Source of the DNA: an uncultured Alsobacter sp.
Lineage (GTDB): Bacteria; Pseudomonadota; Alphaproteobacteria; Rhizobiales; Beijerinckiaceae
Length of the DNA stretch: 64,000 nucleotides
Direction: 5' to 3'
Assembly (NCBI RefSeq): GCF_945952055.1
Contig: NZ_CAMFHB010000004.1
Coordinates: forward strand, 124,001-188,000
A model generated the notes under the pieces. It was not told where the DNA came from and did not search any database. It was given only the letters and a program-made list of their open reading frames with translations. Shown here one piece after another: positions 43,318 through 52,887 of this stretch (within the stretch, counting starts at the first letter, position 1; every line of letters begins with the position of its first letter). Made by a program: the position numbers and the translations under genes.

Positions 43318-44490
43318 CTACTGGACCCGCAGACGCTTCACGGCGTCCCAGTCGATCTCGATGCCGAGGCCAGGCCCCGTGGGCACCTCGAACAACCCGT
43401 TCTTCTGGCGCTCGATGCCGGGCTTCGCGCCCGTGATCCAGCACTTGAAGGGACTGCCGTCGGTCTCGCATTCCATGGCCTTCACGTTCGGCATGGCGGC
43501 GGCGAGCTGCACGCTCGCGGCCTCGCAGACGATGCCGGACATGCCGATGTGCGGGGCGTAGCGCACGTCGTGGGCGGCGGCGAACTCGGCCATGCGGCGC
43601 GTCTCGGAGATGCCGCCGGCCCGCGCCACGTCGGGCTGCAGATAGGCCAGCGTGCGCGACTGGACGAGGCGCATGGCCTGGTCGAGCGTGTAGTTGCTTT
43701 CGCCGGCGGCGAGCGGCGTGTCGCAGCGCTTGCGCAGCTCGACGTAGCCGTCCTCGTCCTCGGGGCGCAGCGGCTCCTCGAACCAGAAATAGCCGTTGGC
43801 GGTGAGCGCGCGGCCGACCTCGACCGCCTCCTCCAGGGTGTAGGCCCAGTTGGCGTCCACGCAGAGATCGACCGCGTCGCCGGCCCGCCTGCGCAAAAGC
43901 TCGATGCGGCGGCAGGCGTCGCGCACGGGGTTCGCCATCTTGACCTTGATGCGCGGGAAGCCGGCCTCGAGATAGCGCACCAGTTCCGCCTCCATGGCGG
44001 CGTCCGAGCCCCAGTTCACAGAGGCCGCGTAGACCGGCACGTGGGTGCGGCCCATGCCGCCGAGCAGGCGGTGGATGGGCATGTTCGCGGCCTTGCCGAG
44101 GATGTCCCACAGCGCGATGTCGACGCCGGCGATGGCCTCGAACAGCATGCCGCCGGACCGGCCCGAGAGCGCCCGGCGCATGGACTGCCACAGCGCCGTG
44201 ATGGCGGAGGCGTCCTGCCCGATCAGGCGGGGCTTCAGCGACGTCTCGATGACGTCGGCATAGGCGCGCGGCGAGAAGCGGGCGAGCGCCTCGCCGACGC
44301 CGGTGATGCCCGCCTCCGTGCGCACCTCGACGAGGCAGATCGACACGTCGGTGTAGGCGCCCCAGGAGGTGACCGTGGGCGTGGGCAGCGTCTGGCAAAG
44401 CGGATGCGCGATGACGTCCGTGATGCGGAGCCCTGCCCCGCTCGCCGCCGGATCTGTCACGTCCTGGCCTCCCTCGGTCTTGCCCGTCAT
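43318..44490 (-). CDS. Mandelate racemase/muconate lactonizing enzyme family (sugar-acid dehydratase-like)
   Basis: This 390-residue enolase-superfamily enzyme has an N-terminal capping domain (about 20-145) and a TIM-barrel domain. Catalytic elements are the acid/base Lys motif IKVKMAN, metal ligands Asp in CVDANWAY, Glu in FEEPL and Glu in AAGESNYT, and the general-base His in APHIGMSG. Having both the KxK lysine and this His puts it in the mandelate-racemase subgroup, mostly acid-sugar dehydratases. It is divergent from a GntR/SDR/sugar-importer operon, so it probably dehydrates an imported aldonic or uronic-type acid. The start at 44490 may be a few residues too far upstream. Confidence 0.86.
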   Translation of the reverse strand: MTGKTEGGQDVTDPAASGAGLRITDVIAHPLCQTLPTPTVTSWGAYTDVSICLVEVRTEAGITGVGEALARFSPRAYADVIETSLKPRLIGQDASAITALWQSMRRALSGRSGGMLFEAIAGVDIALWDILGKAANMPIHRLLGGMGRTHVPVYAASVNWGSDAAMEAELVRYLEAGFPRIKVKMANPVRDACRRIELLRRRAGDAVDLCVDANWAYTLEEAVEVGRALTANGYFWFEEPLRPEDEDGYVELRKRCDTPLAAGESNYTLDQAMRLVQSRTLAYLQPDVARAGGISETRRMAEFAAAHDVRYAPHIGMSGIVCEAASVQLAAAMPNVKAMECETDGSPFKCWITGAKPGIERQKNGLFEVPTGPGLGIEIDWDAVKRLRVQ

Positions 44491-44522
44491 GGGACGGTTT
44501 CGCGGGACAAGGACTAGCGCGG

Positions 44523-44561
44523 AACTTCGTTGCTTGGCAACTGAGAAACTTAGTTGCTAGG
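44523..44561. promoter_or_regulatory. Composite operator of the GntR/enolase divergent promoter
   Basis: Two 15-base direct repeats (AACTTCGTTGCTTGG at 44523 and AACTTAGTTGCTAGG at 44547) are 24 bases apart with two mismatches. Overlapping them is an inverted repeat GCAACTGAG / CTTAGTTGC (44537-44557, 8 of 9 matched). The region lies 33 bases upstream of the enolase-superfamily start and before the GntR start, so the GntR protein is the natural ligand. Confidence 0.6.
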
Positions 44562-44628
44562 TTTGCGGGAGCGTGCCATCCTCACCGCGATCGCCCGTGT
44601 CCCGGAATGCCCAAGCACCGGAATGCCA

Positions 44629-45393
44629 ATGTCCGCTGAGCCTGCCCGCAAGTCCGTCTTCGCCGCGCAGCCCGCGAGCCCCTCGCGGCTCGCCGACACG
44701 GTGTCGGACGCCATCGCCGCCGCCCTCTTCGACGGCCGCATCGCGCCGGGCGAGGCTCTGCCCTCCGAGGGCGAGATCGCGAAGGAATTCGGCGTCTCCA
44801 AGCCCATCGCGCGCGAGGCGCTGCGCCAGCTCACCGCAGCCGGCCTCGTGCTGACCCAGCAGGGCAAGGTGGCCCGCGCCAAGGCGCTGAACGGCGACGC
44901 GCTGGAAAAGATCTACGGCTACGCCGTGCGCTCCAGCCTGACGCGGCTGCGCGAGGCCAACGAGATGCGCCGCGTGATCGAGACCGGCATCGCGCGCCTT
45001 GCCGCGCAGCGCCGCGAGAAGGCGGGCCTCGCGGCCATGCAGCTGGCGCTCGACGAGATGCGCACGGGGCTCGGCGACCCGACCCTGTTCACCGAGGCGG
45101 ACGTGCTCTTCCACATGGGCCTCGCGATCGCCACCGGCAATTCGATGATCAGGGTGCAGATGGAGGGCATGCGCTCGGTGCAGCGCGAGGTCTCCGACCT
45201 CTTCTCGCGCCGCGCCAACCGCACCAAGGCCGACTGGCAGGCGACCATCGCCCGGCACGTCGCGCTCTACGACGCGATCGAGGCCGGCGACGCCGATCTC
45301 GCCGAGCAATGCGTGGCCAGGCACTACGCCGCCGCCGACATCGCCTCCTTCGAAGTGGCAGGCCGCAAGCTCAAGGGCGAGGCCGCGCCATGA
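44629..45393 (+). CDS. GntR family (FadR/FCD-type) transcriptional regulator of the sugar-acid locus
   Basis: This regulator of 254 residues has a winged helix at about 20-85 (LPSEGEIAKEFGVSKPIAREAL) and an FCD domain with candidate metal residues in EADVLFHMG, IARHVALYDAI and VARHYAA. ATG 44629 was preferred with GGAA six bases upstream; ATG 44623 is possible. A TTG at 44554 would fall inside the operator repeats and is unlikely. The gene overlaps the SDR gene by 4 bases (ATGA) and is divergent from the dehydratase-like operon, so it should control both directions in response to a sugar acid. Confidence 0.84.
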   Translation: MSAEPARKSVFAAQPASPSRLADTVSDAIAAALFDGRIAPGEALPSEGEIAKEFGVSKPIAREALRQLTAAGLVLTQQGKVARAKALNGDALEKIYGYAVRSSLTRLREANEMRRVIETGIARLAAQRREKAGLAAMQLALDEMRTGLGDPTLFTEADVLFHMGLAIATGNSMIRVQMEGMRSVQREVSDLFSRRANRTKADWQATIARHVALYDAIEAGDADLAEQCVARHYAAADIASFEVAGRKLKGEAAP

Positions 45394-46214
45394 CCGCCGG
45401 GCGGTTCTCCCTCGCGGGACGGCGCGCCTTCGTCACGGGCGCCAGCTCCGGCATCGGCCGGGCCATCGCGCTCGCGCTGCACGAGCTCGGCGCGACGCTG
45501 GTGCTGCACCATTTCGGCGACCCCGAGGGAGCCGCCGCCTCGGCCCGCGCCGTCGGCGGGGCGCCGGTGTTCGAGGCCGACTTCACGCGGGCCGGCGCCG
45601 CCACGGCACTCGCCGGCGCCGTGCTCGATCGGCATGGCCCCATCGACGTCCTCATCGCCAATGCCGCTATCGAGCGCCGCGCCGCCTGGACGGCACTGAC
45701 GGAGGCCGAAGTCGGCGCGCATGTCTCGGCGAACCTGCTGTCCCTCATCGCGCTCACCCAGGGCTTCGTGCCCGCTATGGCCGAGCGCGGCTGGGGCCGC
45801 GTGGTTGCCACCGGCAGCGTCATGGCGGCCCGCCCCCGCGCCGAGGCGCTGGCCTATGCCGCCATGAAGAGCGCGCAGTTCACCGCGCTGCGCTCCATCG
45901 CCCGCGAGGTGGGTCCCCGCGGGGTGACGATGAACGTCGTCTCGCCCGGTGCCATCCAGATCGAGAGGAACGCGGCGCGCTACGCCGACCCGGACTTCCG
46001 CCGGGCGGTGACGGCCAAGATCCCCCTCGCCCGCCCCGGCACGCCGGACGACGTGGCGGGCGCGGTGGCGTTCCTGTGCACCGACGCCGCGGCCTACATC
46101 ACGGGGGCCAACATCCCCGTCGACGGGGGCTGGACGATCGGCGACGCGCCGGGGGCACTGCCGGGGGATGGTTCGTCCTCCGAGACGCGGCCTGCGGCCG
46201 TCGAGAGGACGTGA
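45390..46214 (+). CDS. Short-chain dehydrogenase/reductase of the sugar-acid locus
   Basis: This 274-residue SDR has TGASSGIG at about 16-23, NAAI in place of NNAG, catalytic Ser in ATGSVMAAR and Tyr/Lys in YAAMK. The C terminus extends about 25 residues beyond the usual GGW motif with a Gly/Ser/Pro-rich tail. It is coupled to the GntR gene by a 4-base overlap and precedes the sugar importer. It probably oxidises the imported sugar or the dehydration product. Confidence 0.85.
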   Translation: MTAGRFSLAGRRAFVTGASSGIGRAIALALHELGATLVLHHFGDPEGAAASARAVGGAPVFEADFTRAGAATALAGAVLDRHGPIDVLIANAAIERRAAWTALTEAEVGAHVSANLLSLIALTQGFVPAMAERGWGRVVATGSVMAARPRAEALAYAAMKSAQFTALRSIAREVGPRGVTMNVVSPGAIQIERNAARYADPDFRRAVTAKIPLARPGTPDDVAGAVAFLCTDAAAYITGANIPVDGGWTIGDAPGALPGDGSSSETRPAAVERT

Positions 46215-46240
46215 AACGTGGTCGGGGCTCGCGTCACCCC

Positions 46241-46341
46241 CTCCGCCGTCATGCCCGGGCTTGGCCCGGGCACCCACGACTTGGGACGGCTCAGGCAAAG
46301 TCGTGGGTCCCCGGGCCAAGCCCGGGGATGACGGCGGAGAG
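46241..46341. repeat. Family A palindromic repeat, copy 6
   Basis: This full copy (CATGCCCGGGCTTGGCCCGG, GCACCCACGACTT, AAAGTCGTGGGTCCCCGGGC, GATGACGGCGGAGAG) lies between the SDR gene and the sugar-binding-protein gene. Confidence 0.88.
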
Positions 46342-46419
46342 ATTGTGCGGGCTGCGCAACGACCGCATAGGACGACGCAGAGTTTCAAAGCAACACGAAA
46401 CCAAAAGGGAGGAACACCG

Positions 46420-47661
46420 ATGAAGACCCTCACCACGCTCCTGGCCGTCTCGGCCACCGCGCTCGTCCTCGCCTCGCCGGCGCTGGCGGCCGAGCTGCGC
46501 ATGACGATCTGGACCGGCAATGAGGCGCATCTGAAGATGCTCAACGGCTATGCCGAGAGCTTCAAGGCGACGCATCCCGACGTCACGGTGAAGTTCGAGA
46601 CCATCCCGCCGGGCGACTACACGCAGAAGCTCACGTTCCAGCTCGCCGGCGGCAACGCGCCAGACCTCGGCTGGCTGATGGAGGACGCCGCCCCCACCTT
46701 CGCCACCGCGAACGTGCTGGAGGACCTCGCACCCACGCTCAACAGTGCCAAGGACTACGACTTCGCCGATTTCTCCAAGCCCGCCATGGGGCTCTGGATG
46801 ACCGGCGCGAAGGTCTGGGGCGTGCCCTTCTCGACGTCGCCCTTCGTGATCTTCTTCAACAAGGACATGTTCGACAAGGCGGGCCTGGAAGATCCGCTGG
46901 CGCTCGCCGCCAAGGGCCAGTGGGACATGGCCAAGTTCCAGGACGTGTCCAAGAAGCTCACCGCCGCCAACGGCAAGTTCGGCTTCGAGTTCAAGGACGG
47001 CCAGGGCTACGACAGCCGCATCATGCACGCGCTGATGCCGCCGATCCGCGCCTATGGGGGCGACGTGTGGGTGGGCAAGACCTGCGGTTTCGACAGCCCG
47101 CAGTCCACGGCCGCCGTGAAGCAGCTCCACGAGATGGTGTTCAAGGACAAGTCCATCGTGCCGCCCGGCGAGAAGGGCGACTACTTCTCCGGCAACGCCG
47201 CGATGACCATCAACCAGATCTCGCGCGCCTCGCTGATGCCGCAGGCCGGCTTCAAGTGGGGCATCGCGCCCCTGCCGACGGGCCCCGGAGGCGAGTCCCC
47301 CGTCATCGGGCAAGCGGGCATCGTGGTGTTCGCTGCGGGCAAACAGAAAAAACTCGCGGCCGAGTTCGTCGCCCACATGACGACCAAGGCCGGAGTCGCC
47401 ACCGCGGCGCAGTTCTTCCCGCCGGCGCGCCAGAGCGTGCTCGCCTCCGACGCCTTCGTGAACTCCAACAACCTCATCCCGCCCGCGCAGATGAAGGTGG
47501 TCGGCGACGCGATCGCCAAGGGCAAGGTGCTGCCCGCCCACGAGAAGAGCCCGCAGATCCTCGCCGCGATGAAGCCGCGCGTGGACGCTCTGTGGCGCGC
47601 GGACGCCAACGTGGAGAGCGCGCTGAAGGCGGTGTGCGGGGCCATCCAGCCGCTGCTGTGA
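46420..47661 (+). CDS. Sugar ABC transporter substrate-binding protein (family 1)
   Basis: This 413-residue periplasmic binding protein starts with a signal peptide (LTTLLAVSATALVLASPALA, cleavage near 23). The mature start ELRMTIWTGNEAHLKMLNGY and VTVKFETIPPGDY are typical of the CUT1/UgpB-like group, with QLAGGNAPDLGWLM. AAGGGAGGA upstream is a strong ribosome-binding site. It is the first gene of the binding-protein/two permeases/ATPase set. The ligand is probably the sugar or sugar acid processed by the divergent dehydratase-like operon. Confidence 0.88.
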   Translation: MKTLTTLLAVSATALVLASPALAAELRMTIWTGNEAHLKMLNGYAESFKATHPDVTVKFETIPPGDYTQKLTFQLAGGNAPDLGWLMEDAAPTFATANVLEDLAPTLNSAKDYDFADFSKPAMGLWMTGAKVWGVPFSTSPFVIFFNKDMFDKAGLEDPLALAAKGQWDMAKFQDVSKKLTAANGKFGFEFKDGQGYDSRIMHALMPPIRAYGGDVWVGKTCGFDSPQSTAAVKQLHEMVFKDKSIVPPGEKGDYFSGNAAMTINQISRASLMPQAGFKWGIAPLPTGPGGESPVIGQAGIVVFAAGKQKKLAAEFVAHMTTKAGVATAAQFFPPARQSVLASDAFVNSNNLIPPAQMKVVGDAIAKGKVLPAHEKSPQILAAMKPRVDALWRADANVESALKAVCGAIQPLL

Positions 47662-47680
47662 GGGCGATCGCTCTCCTCCA

Positions 47681-47783
47681 TCTCTCAGCGTCATGCCCGG
47701 GCTTGGCCCGGGCACCCACGACTTCGGGATGGCCCCGGCAAAGTCGTGGATGGCCGGGCCAAGCCCGGCCAGGACGCGGAGAG
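47681..47783. repeat. Family A palindromic repeat, copy 7
   Basis: This full copy (CATGCCCGGGCTTGGCCCGG with CACCCACGACTT, then AAAGTCGTGGATGGCCGGGCC and GACGCGGAGAG) lies between the sugar-binding-protein gene and the first permease gene, the same relative position as copy 3. Confidence 0.88.
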
Positions 47784-47831
47784 AGGGGCGCTTGAACTGG
47801 CCGAACGTCTCGACCCTGGGATTGGAACGCA

Positions 47832-48752
47832 ATGCCCCGCCCCGCCACCGTCCCCATGGCGAACGACGACCCGCCGTGGCTCAGCCTGAAGATGCGCGAG
47901 GCCATGGAGGCCTGGCTCTTCCTCGGGCCGACGCTGGCGGGCTTCCTCATCTTCTTCGCCGGGCCGCTCGTCGCCGTCGTCGGCTACTCGATGACCGAGT
48001 GGAACCTGCTGTCGCAGCAGTCCACCTTCGTGGGCCTCAAGAACTACAGCCACGCGCTCACCGAGAACCCGGACTTCTGGCTCGTGGTGCGCAACTCGGC
48101 GATCTTCGCGCTGGGGCTGGTGCCGGCCAACATGGCGCTGGCGCTGGCGCTCGCCATCGCGCTGTCGCGCCCGTTCCGCGGCGTCGTCGTCTTCCGCACG
48201 GTGTTCTTCGCGCCCGTCGTCACCTCGGCGGCGGCGTGGGCGATCGTGTGGAAGTTCCTGCTGCAGGGCGAGGCGGGCTTCGTGAACCAGATGCTCGCTT
48301 ACGTCGGCATCGCCGGGCCCAACTGGCTGCGCGAGCCCAACTGGGCCATGGTCGCGGTGATCGCGACCCGCGTCATCAAGATGGTCGGGCTCAACATGAT
48401 CCTCTACATCGCCGCGCTGCAGGCGATCCCGCGCGACTACGAGGCCGCCGCGCGGCTCGAGGGCGCCTCGAGCTGGCAGATCTTCACCGGCATCACCTGG
48501 CCGCTGCTCGGCCCCACGACCCTCGTCATCATGGTCATCACCACGATCGGCTCGTTCAAGGTGTTCGACCACATCTACCTGATGACGGGCGGCGGGCCGG
48601 AGAACGGCACGCTGGTGCTGGCCTTCGCCATCTACGAACAGGGCTTCAAGTTCTTCAATGTCGGCTACGCCTCGGCGCTGGCGATGATCATGTTCGTCAT
48701 CGTCATGGGGCTGACCCTGGTGCAGCTCGCCGTGCGGCGGAGGGACACGTGA
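47832..48752 (+). CDS. Sugar ABC transporter permease, MalF/UgpA type
   Basis: This 306-residue inner-membrane permease has six helices (first at about 28-50) and the EAA loop EAAARLEGASSWQIF. The segment TGGGPENGT before the last helix is typical of CUT1 permeases. An internal ATG at codon 9 is an alternative start. The stop overlaps the next gene's GTG by 4 bases. Confidence 0.87.
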   Translation: MPRPATVPMANDDPPWLSLKMREAMEAWLFLGPTLAGFLIFFAGPLVAVVGYSMTEWNLLSQQSTFVGLKNYSHALTENPDFWLVVRNSAIFALGLVPANMALALALAIALSRPFRGVVVFRTVFFAPVVTSAAAWAIVWKFLLQGEAGFVNQMLAYVGIAGPNWLREPNWAMVAVIATRVIKMVGLNMILYIAALQAIPRDYEAAARLEGASSWQIFTGITWPLLGPTTLVIMVITTIGSFKVFDHIYLMTGGGPENGTLVLAFAIYEQGFKFFNVGYASALAMIMFVIVMGLTLVQLAVRRRDT

Positions 48753-49603
48753 GCGAATTCCTAACCCCGCGCCGGCTCGCGCTCATCAGCCGCATCTGCT
48801 GGACCTCGGCGCTCTGCGTCGTCGCCATCCCCTTCCTCTTCCCCTTCCTGTGGATGATCACCTCGGGGGTGAAGAGCGCGGCGGAGATCTTCGGCGCGCC
48901 CAGCCTGATCCCCAGGCATTGGCAGTGGCACAACTACGTCGAGGTCTTCACCTACCAGCCGTTCGCGCGGCAATACTTCAACTCGCTCTACATTTCGCTG
49001 AGCGTCACCGTCCTGACCCTGCTCTTCGCCTCGCTCGCGGGCTACGCGCTCGCCCGCATGCGCTTCGCCGGCGCGGCGATGGTCGGCCTCTTCCTCGTCT
49101 CGGCGCTGATGGTGCCGGAGGAAGTCACCATCATCCCGAACTTCTTCCTGATGAAGTGGCTCGGCCTCATCGACACCCACGTGCCGCTGATCCTGCTGCC
49201 CGTCTTCGGCCCGCACGGCATCGTCGCGACCTTCCTGATGCGCCAGTACTTCATGGCGCTGCCGAAGGAGCTGGAGGAGGCCGGCCGCATGGACGGCCTG
49301 TCGCGCCTCGGCGTGTGGTGGCAGGTGGCGATCCCGCTGTCGAAGCCTGCGCTAGCAGCGGTCGCCATCATCACCTTCCTGCACTCCTGGAACCTGTTCC
49401 TCGAGCCGCTGATCTTCGTGTCGTCGCTGGAAAAGTTCACGCTGCCGCTGGCGCTCACCAACTTCACCGACCCCTATGGCGTGCCGCTGTGGCACCTGCA
49501 GCTGGCGGCGACCAGCCTCGCGGTGGTGCCGATCCTGATCGTCTACCTGATCGCGCAGCGCCAGATCATCGAGAGCTTCGCCCTGTCGGGCGTGAAGGGA
49601 TGA
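48749..49603 (+). CDS. Sugar ABC transporter permease, MalG/UgpE type
   Basis: This 284-residue partner permease starts at GTG 48749 inside the previous stop (GTGA). It has six helices and the EAA loop EEAGRMDGLSRLGVWW, with the CUT1-type VPEEVTIIPNFFLM segment. It ends 7 bases before the ATPase gene. Confidence 0.87.
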   Translation: MSEFLTPRRLALISRICWTSALCVVAIPFLFPFLWMITSGVKSAAEIFGAPSLIPRHWQWHNYVEVFTYQPFARQYFNSLYISLSVTVLTLLFASLAGYALARMRFAGAAMVGLFLVSALMVPEEVTIIPNFFLMKWLGLIDTHVPLILLPVFGPHGIVATFLMRQYFMALPKELEEAGRMDGLSRLGVWWQVAIPLSKPALAAVAIITFLHSWNLFLEPLIFVSSLEKFTLPLALTNFTDPYGVPLWHLQLAATSLAVVPILIVYLIAQRQIIESFALSGVKG

Positions 49604-49610
49604 CCCGACC

Positions 49611-50627
<1,017 letters not shown>

Positions 50628-50638
50628 CCGACGAGCCA

Positions 50639-50662
50639 GACGGTTGCTGGATCGCAACCGTC
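50639..50662 (+). terminator. Hairpin after the sugar importer operon
   Basis: GACGGTTGC and GCAACCGTC form a perfect 9-base-pair stem with a 6-base loop, 11 bases after the ATPase stop. No T-run follows. The ribosome-binding site of the LysE gene (GAGGA) is four bases downstream, so attenuation or anti-Shine-Dalgarno effects are also possible. Confidence 0.5.
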
Positions 50663-50676
50663 CCTGAGGATTCCCC

Positions 50677-51297
50677 ATGCCCCTCGAACCCTGGCTCGCC
50701 TTCGTCGCCGCCTCCACCGTCCTGGTCCTGATCCCGGGCCCCACCGTGCTGCTGGTCGTATCCTACGCGCTCGGACAGGGGTGGCGGGCCGCGCTGCCGA
50801 TGGCGATCGGGGTCGCGCTGGGGGACTTCACGGCGATGTCGTTGTCGGTGCTGGGCATCGGGACGCTGCTGATGGCGTCAGCCACGCTGTTCGCGGCGGT
50901 GAAATGGGTGGGGGCTGCCTATCTCGTCTATCTCGGGGTGAAGCTGTTCCGGGCCGGCGGGTCGCTTTCGGCCGAGCCGCGGACGGGGGCGGCGAGTGCG
51001 TGGCGGATGGGGGCGCATGCGTGGCTCGTCACGAGCCTCAACCCCAAGGGCATCCTGTTCTTCGTCGCGTTCTTCCCGCAGTTCATCGATCCGCACGCGG
51101 CGTTCTGGCCGCAGGTCCTCGTGCTGCAGGCGACGTTCCTGGCGCTCGCCTTCGCCAATGCGCTGGCCTACGCCTACTTCGCCAGCCGGGCACGGGGACT
51201 GGTGCGCAACGAGCGGGTGATCGGCGGGGTGAACCGTGTCGGCGGGGCCATCCTCGTGGGGGCCGGGGTGGCCGTGGTGGCGCGGTCCGCAAGGTGA
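50677..51297 (+). CDS. LysE/RhtB family exporter (second copy in window)
   Basis: This 206-residue six-helix inner-membrane exporter has the family signature STVLVLIPGPTVLLVV at about 13-28 and the mid-protein SLNPKGILFFVAFFPQF typical of RhtB/RhtC-type homoserine/threonine exporters. It is distinct from the copy at 18998. GAGGA lies 6 bases before the ATG. Confidence 0.86.
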   Translation: MPLEPWLAFVAASTVLVLIPGPTVLLVVSYALGQGWRAALPMAIGVALGDFTAMSLSVLGIGTLLMASATLFAAVKWVGAAYLVYLGVKLFRAGGSLSAEPRTGAASAWRMGAHAWLVTSLNPKGILFFVAFFPQFIDPHAAFWPQVLVLQATFLALAFANALAYAYFASRARGLVRNERVIGGVNRVGGAILVGAGVAVVARSAR

Positions 51298-51320
51298 GAC
51301 TGGCGCCAGCCACCACGCCG

Positions 51321-51433
51321 CTCATCCTGAGCCGCGACCCGAAGGCCGACAAGGCAAGGACGCAGCACAGGAGTTCCGCAGGCCGACTGCACCCTTCGGC
51401 TCGGCCGCAAGGCGGCCGGCTCAGGATGAGGGG
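51321..51433. repeat. Family B palindromic repeat, copy 3
   Basis: The left arm CTCATCCTGAGCCGCGACCCGAAG pairs with the right arm CTTCGGCTCGGCCGC...GGCTCAGGATGAGG. The loop side shows the CAAGGACGCAG element of copies 1 and 2. It sits between the exporter gene and the convergent 67-residue protein gene. Confidence 0.75.
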
Positions 51434-51493
51434 CGTGGAGGCTGGAGACGGTGGGGTTCGCGGCTGAGGGCGCGGCTGCCCCCTGCCCTCGCC

Positions 51494-51697
51494 TCACCCG
51501 ATGTTGCGGAAGGCGCTGCGGGTTTCCCACTGGGAGAACAGGGCGGAGCAGAGCTGCTTGCCCTCCTCCGTGCAGCGGCCATCCTGGTCGAGCCAGCCGC
51601 GGGACTGGGCCTGCTGGAGGGCTTCGGGGCCGAAGCCGGCTTGGGAAATGTAGTTCTCGAAGGCGAGGATCAGTTGCCTGACGGCGTCGTCGTTCAT
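51494..51697 (-). CDS. Small hypothetical protein
   Basis: This 67-residue, mainly helical protein (DDAVRQLILAFENYI, then FGPEALQQAQSRGWLDQDG, then EEGKQLCSALFSQW) has no recognised family. The ATG at 51697 has a GAGGGG ribosome-binding site upstream. The layout DxDGxxTEEG near residue 38 suggests a winged-helix-like or helix-turn segment, but this is weak. Monocistronic. Confidence 0.62.
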   Translation of the reverse strand: MNDDAVRQLILAFENYISQAGFGPEALQQAQSRGWLDQDGRCTEEGKQLCSALFSQWETRSAFRNIG

Positions 51698-51776
51698 CGC
51701 GGTCCCCTCCGGTTACGACTTTCGTTCTACGCAGGGGCGGCGTGATTGGATCACGCCGGAGGGGCGCCCGCGCGGC

Positions 51777-52253
51777 TCAAAGCTTGCGGTAGGTCACGAA
51801 CACCGTGGCGAAGGGCAGCCCGAGCCGGCCCGCCGAGCCTTTCACGCAGAAGCCGGTCTCGTCGATGCGGAAGAACCAGTCGTCGAAGTCCAGGCGCGAG
51901 GTTTCGCCGTCCTTGGCCGGGACGTCGCGGGTGTAGGTCCAGTGGAAGGCACAGCCGGCCGCCTCGCCCTTGGCGTGGCCGTCGAGGGTGGGTTCCTCGC
52001 CGCGGTAGCGGCCCTGGCCCTCGGGGTGGATCCGCCAGGCCAGCGTGTCGACCTGGCCGTCGTCGAAGGTCCAGGTCTCCGTGAAGCGGATCACGCCGCT
52101 CGCGGCGTCGTGCGTGCCCTGCGCGCGGATCGCGGCGCGGCGATCGAGGCCGCCGAGGGGTCCGGTGAGGATGGCCCAGCCCTGGAGCTCGCCGGTCAGC
52201 ATCTCCTCCGGGCGGAAGATGGGGGTCGTGTCGGTGAAGTCGTCGATGGTCAT
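51777..52253 (-). CDS. DUF3833 family protein
   Basis: This 158-residue protein matches DUF3833 in pattern: an N-terminal PEEMLTGELQGWAILTGPLGGL, central TETWTFDDGQVDTLAWRI and RYRGEEPTLDGHAKGEAAG, and the LDFDDWFFRIDE segment with a C-terminal VFVTYRKL. It is predicted an all-beta, barrel-like protein. Gram-negative DUF3833 proteins are often lipoproteins; this one lacks a signal peptide and is probably cytoplasmic. Function unknown. It is divergent from the 118-residue protein gene across 103 bases. Confidence 0.75.
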   Translation of the reverse strand: MTIDDFTDTTPIFRPEEMLTGELQGWAILTGPLGGLDRRAAIRAQGTHDAASGVIRFTETWTFDDGQVDTLAWRIHPEGQGRYRGEEPTLDGHAKGEAAGCAFHWTYTRDVPAKDGETSRLDFDDWFFRIDETGFCVKGSAGRLGLPFATVFVTYRKL

Positions 52254-52356
52254 CGGCAGGGCTCCCGGTTTCGACGGCAACGCCCCCTTCGGCCTGGCGT
52301 TCCTTGCCCATCGGCGCCGGGCGTTCAATGCTGCGTGTGGAGATACGGGACAGGCC

Positions 52357-52713
52357 ATGAAGGTTGCAGAAGAGGACGTCGCCGGTACCAAGCGGACGGT
52401 CTGGATCGAAACGCCGGACGGAGGCGTCGCCGTGGTGACGGTGGACTCGGGCCGCGCCCCGAGCGAGGTCTGGGGTCGATCGGAATACGAGTTCAGGACC
52501 GACGTCGGCCGAGCCGCACTCGCAGCGCTCGTCGCCGCCCTCACGGGCGAGGAGAAACTTGGCCAGGAGAAATTTGGCGATGACCTGCAGGCCCTGGCGG
52601 CGATGCTGCTGGCGGCACGCTACCGCGACCGGACAGATGCCACCGACGACCTGCACACGTTCTGCCAACGGCATGGCATTGCGGCCGATTGGAGCACCTG
52701 GCACTCGGACTAG
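52357..52713 (+). CDS. Hypothetical protein
   Basis: This is a 118-residue protein with no recognised family. The N-terminal half is predicted as strands (TVWIETPDGGVAVVTVD), the C-terminal half as helices (ALAALVAALTGEEKLGQEKF, DDLQALAAMLLAARYR). ATG 52357 has GGGACAGG upstream. A short internal repeat is visible in EEKLGQEKFG. Monocistronic and divergent from the DUF3833 gene. Confidence 0.62.
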   Translation: MKVAEEDVAGTKRTVWIETPDGGVAVVTVDSGRAPSEVWGRSEYEFRTDVGRAALAALVAALTGEEKLGQEKFGDDLQALAAMLLAARYRDRTDATDDLHTFCQRHGIAADWSTWHSD

Positions 52714-52736
52714 CGCATCGTCCCGTCCAGTGCGGC

Positions 52737-52772
52737 AAGTCGTGGGCCCGCCGCCAAGCCCGGGGATGACGC
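52737..52772. repeat. Family A palindromic repeat remnant
   Basis: Only one degenerate arm is present (AAGTCGTGGGCCCGCCGCC, then AAGCCCGGGGATGACGCG). The partner arm is missing. A second degenerate remnant (TGGTGGCCGGGCCAGACGCG) occurs at about 35785-35815 between convergent genes. Confidence 0.6.
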
Positions 52773-52887
52773 GCGCAGGGGTGGCGGCTCACGAGGAGGA
52801 CGCTGGCGGGTGCCTGCGCCCTCCCCTCAGCGCGAGCGCTTGTCGAGCGTGTGCACGATCTCGACCCTTCCTCGGCTCGCGCCCCGG

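Noticed and set aside
44554-44628. TTG start at 44554 for the GntR regulator of the sugar-acid locus
   Set aside because: It would place the first codons within the operator repeats, and the added residues have no family match.
46291-47832. A 513-codon minus-strand open frame opposite the sugar-binding protein
   Set aside because: The plus strand encodes a binding protein with signal peptide and strong ribosome-binding site; the minus frame is a composition shadow.
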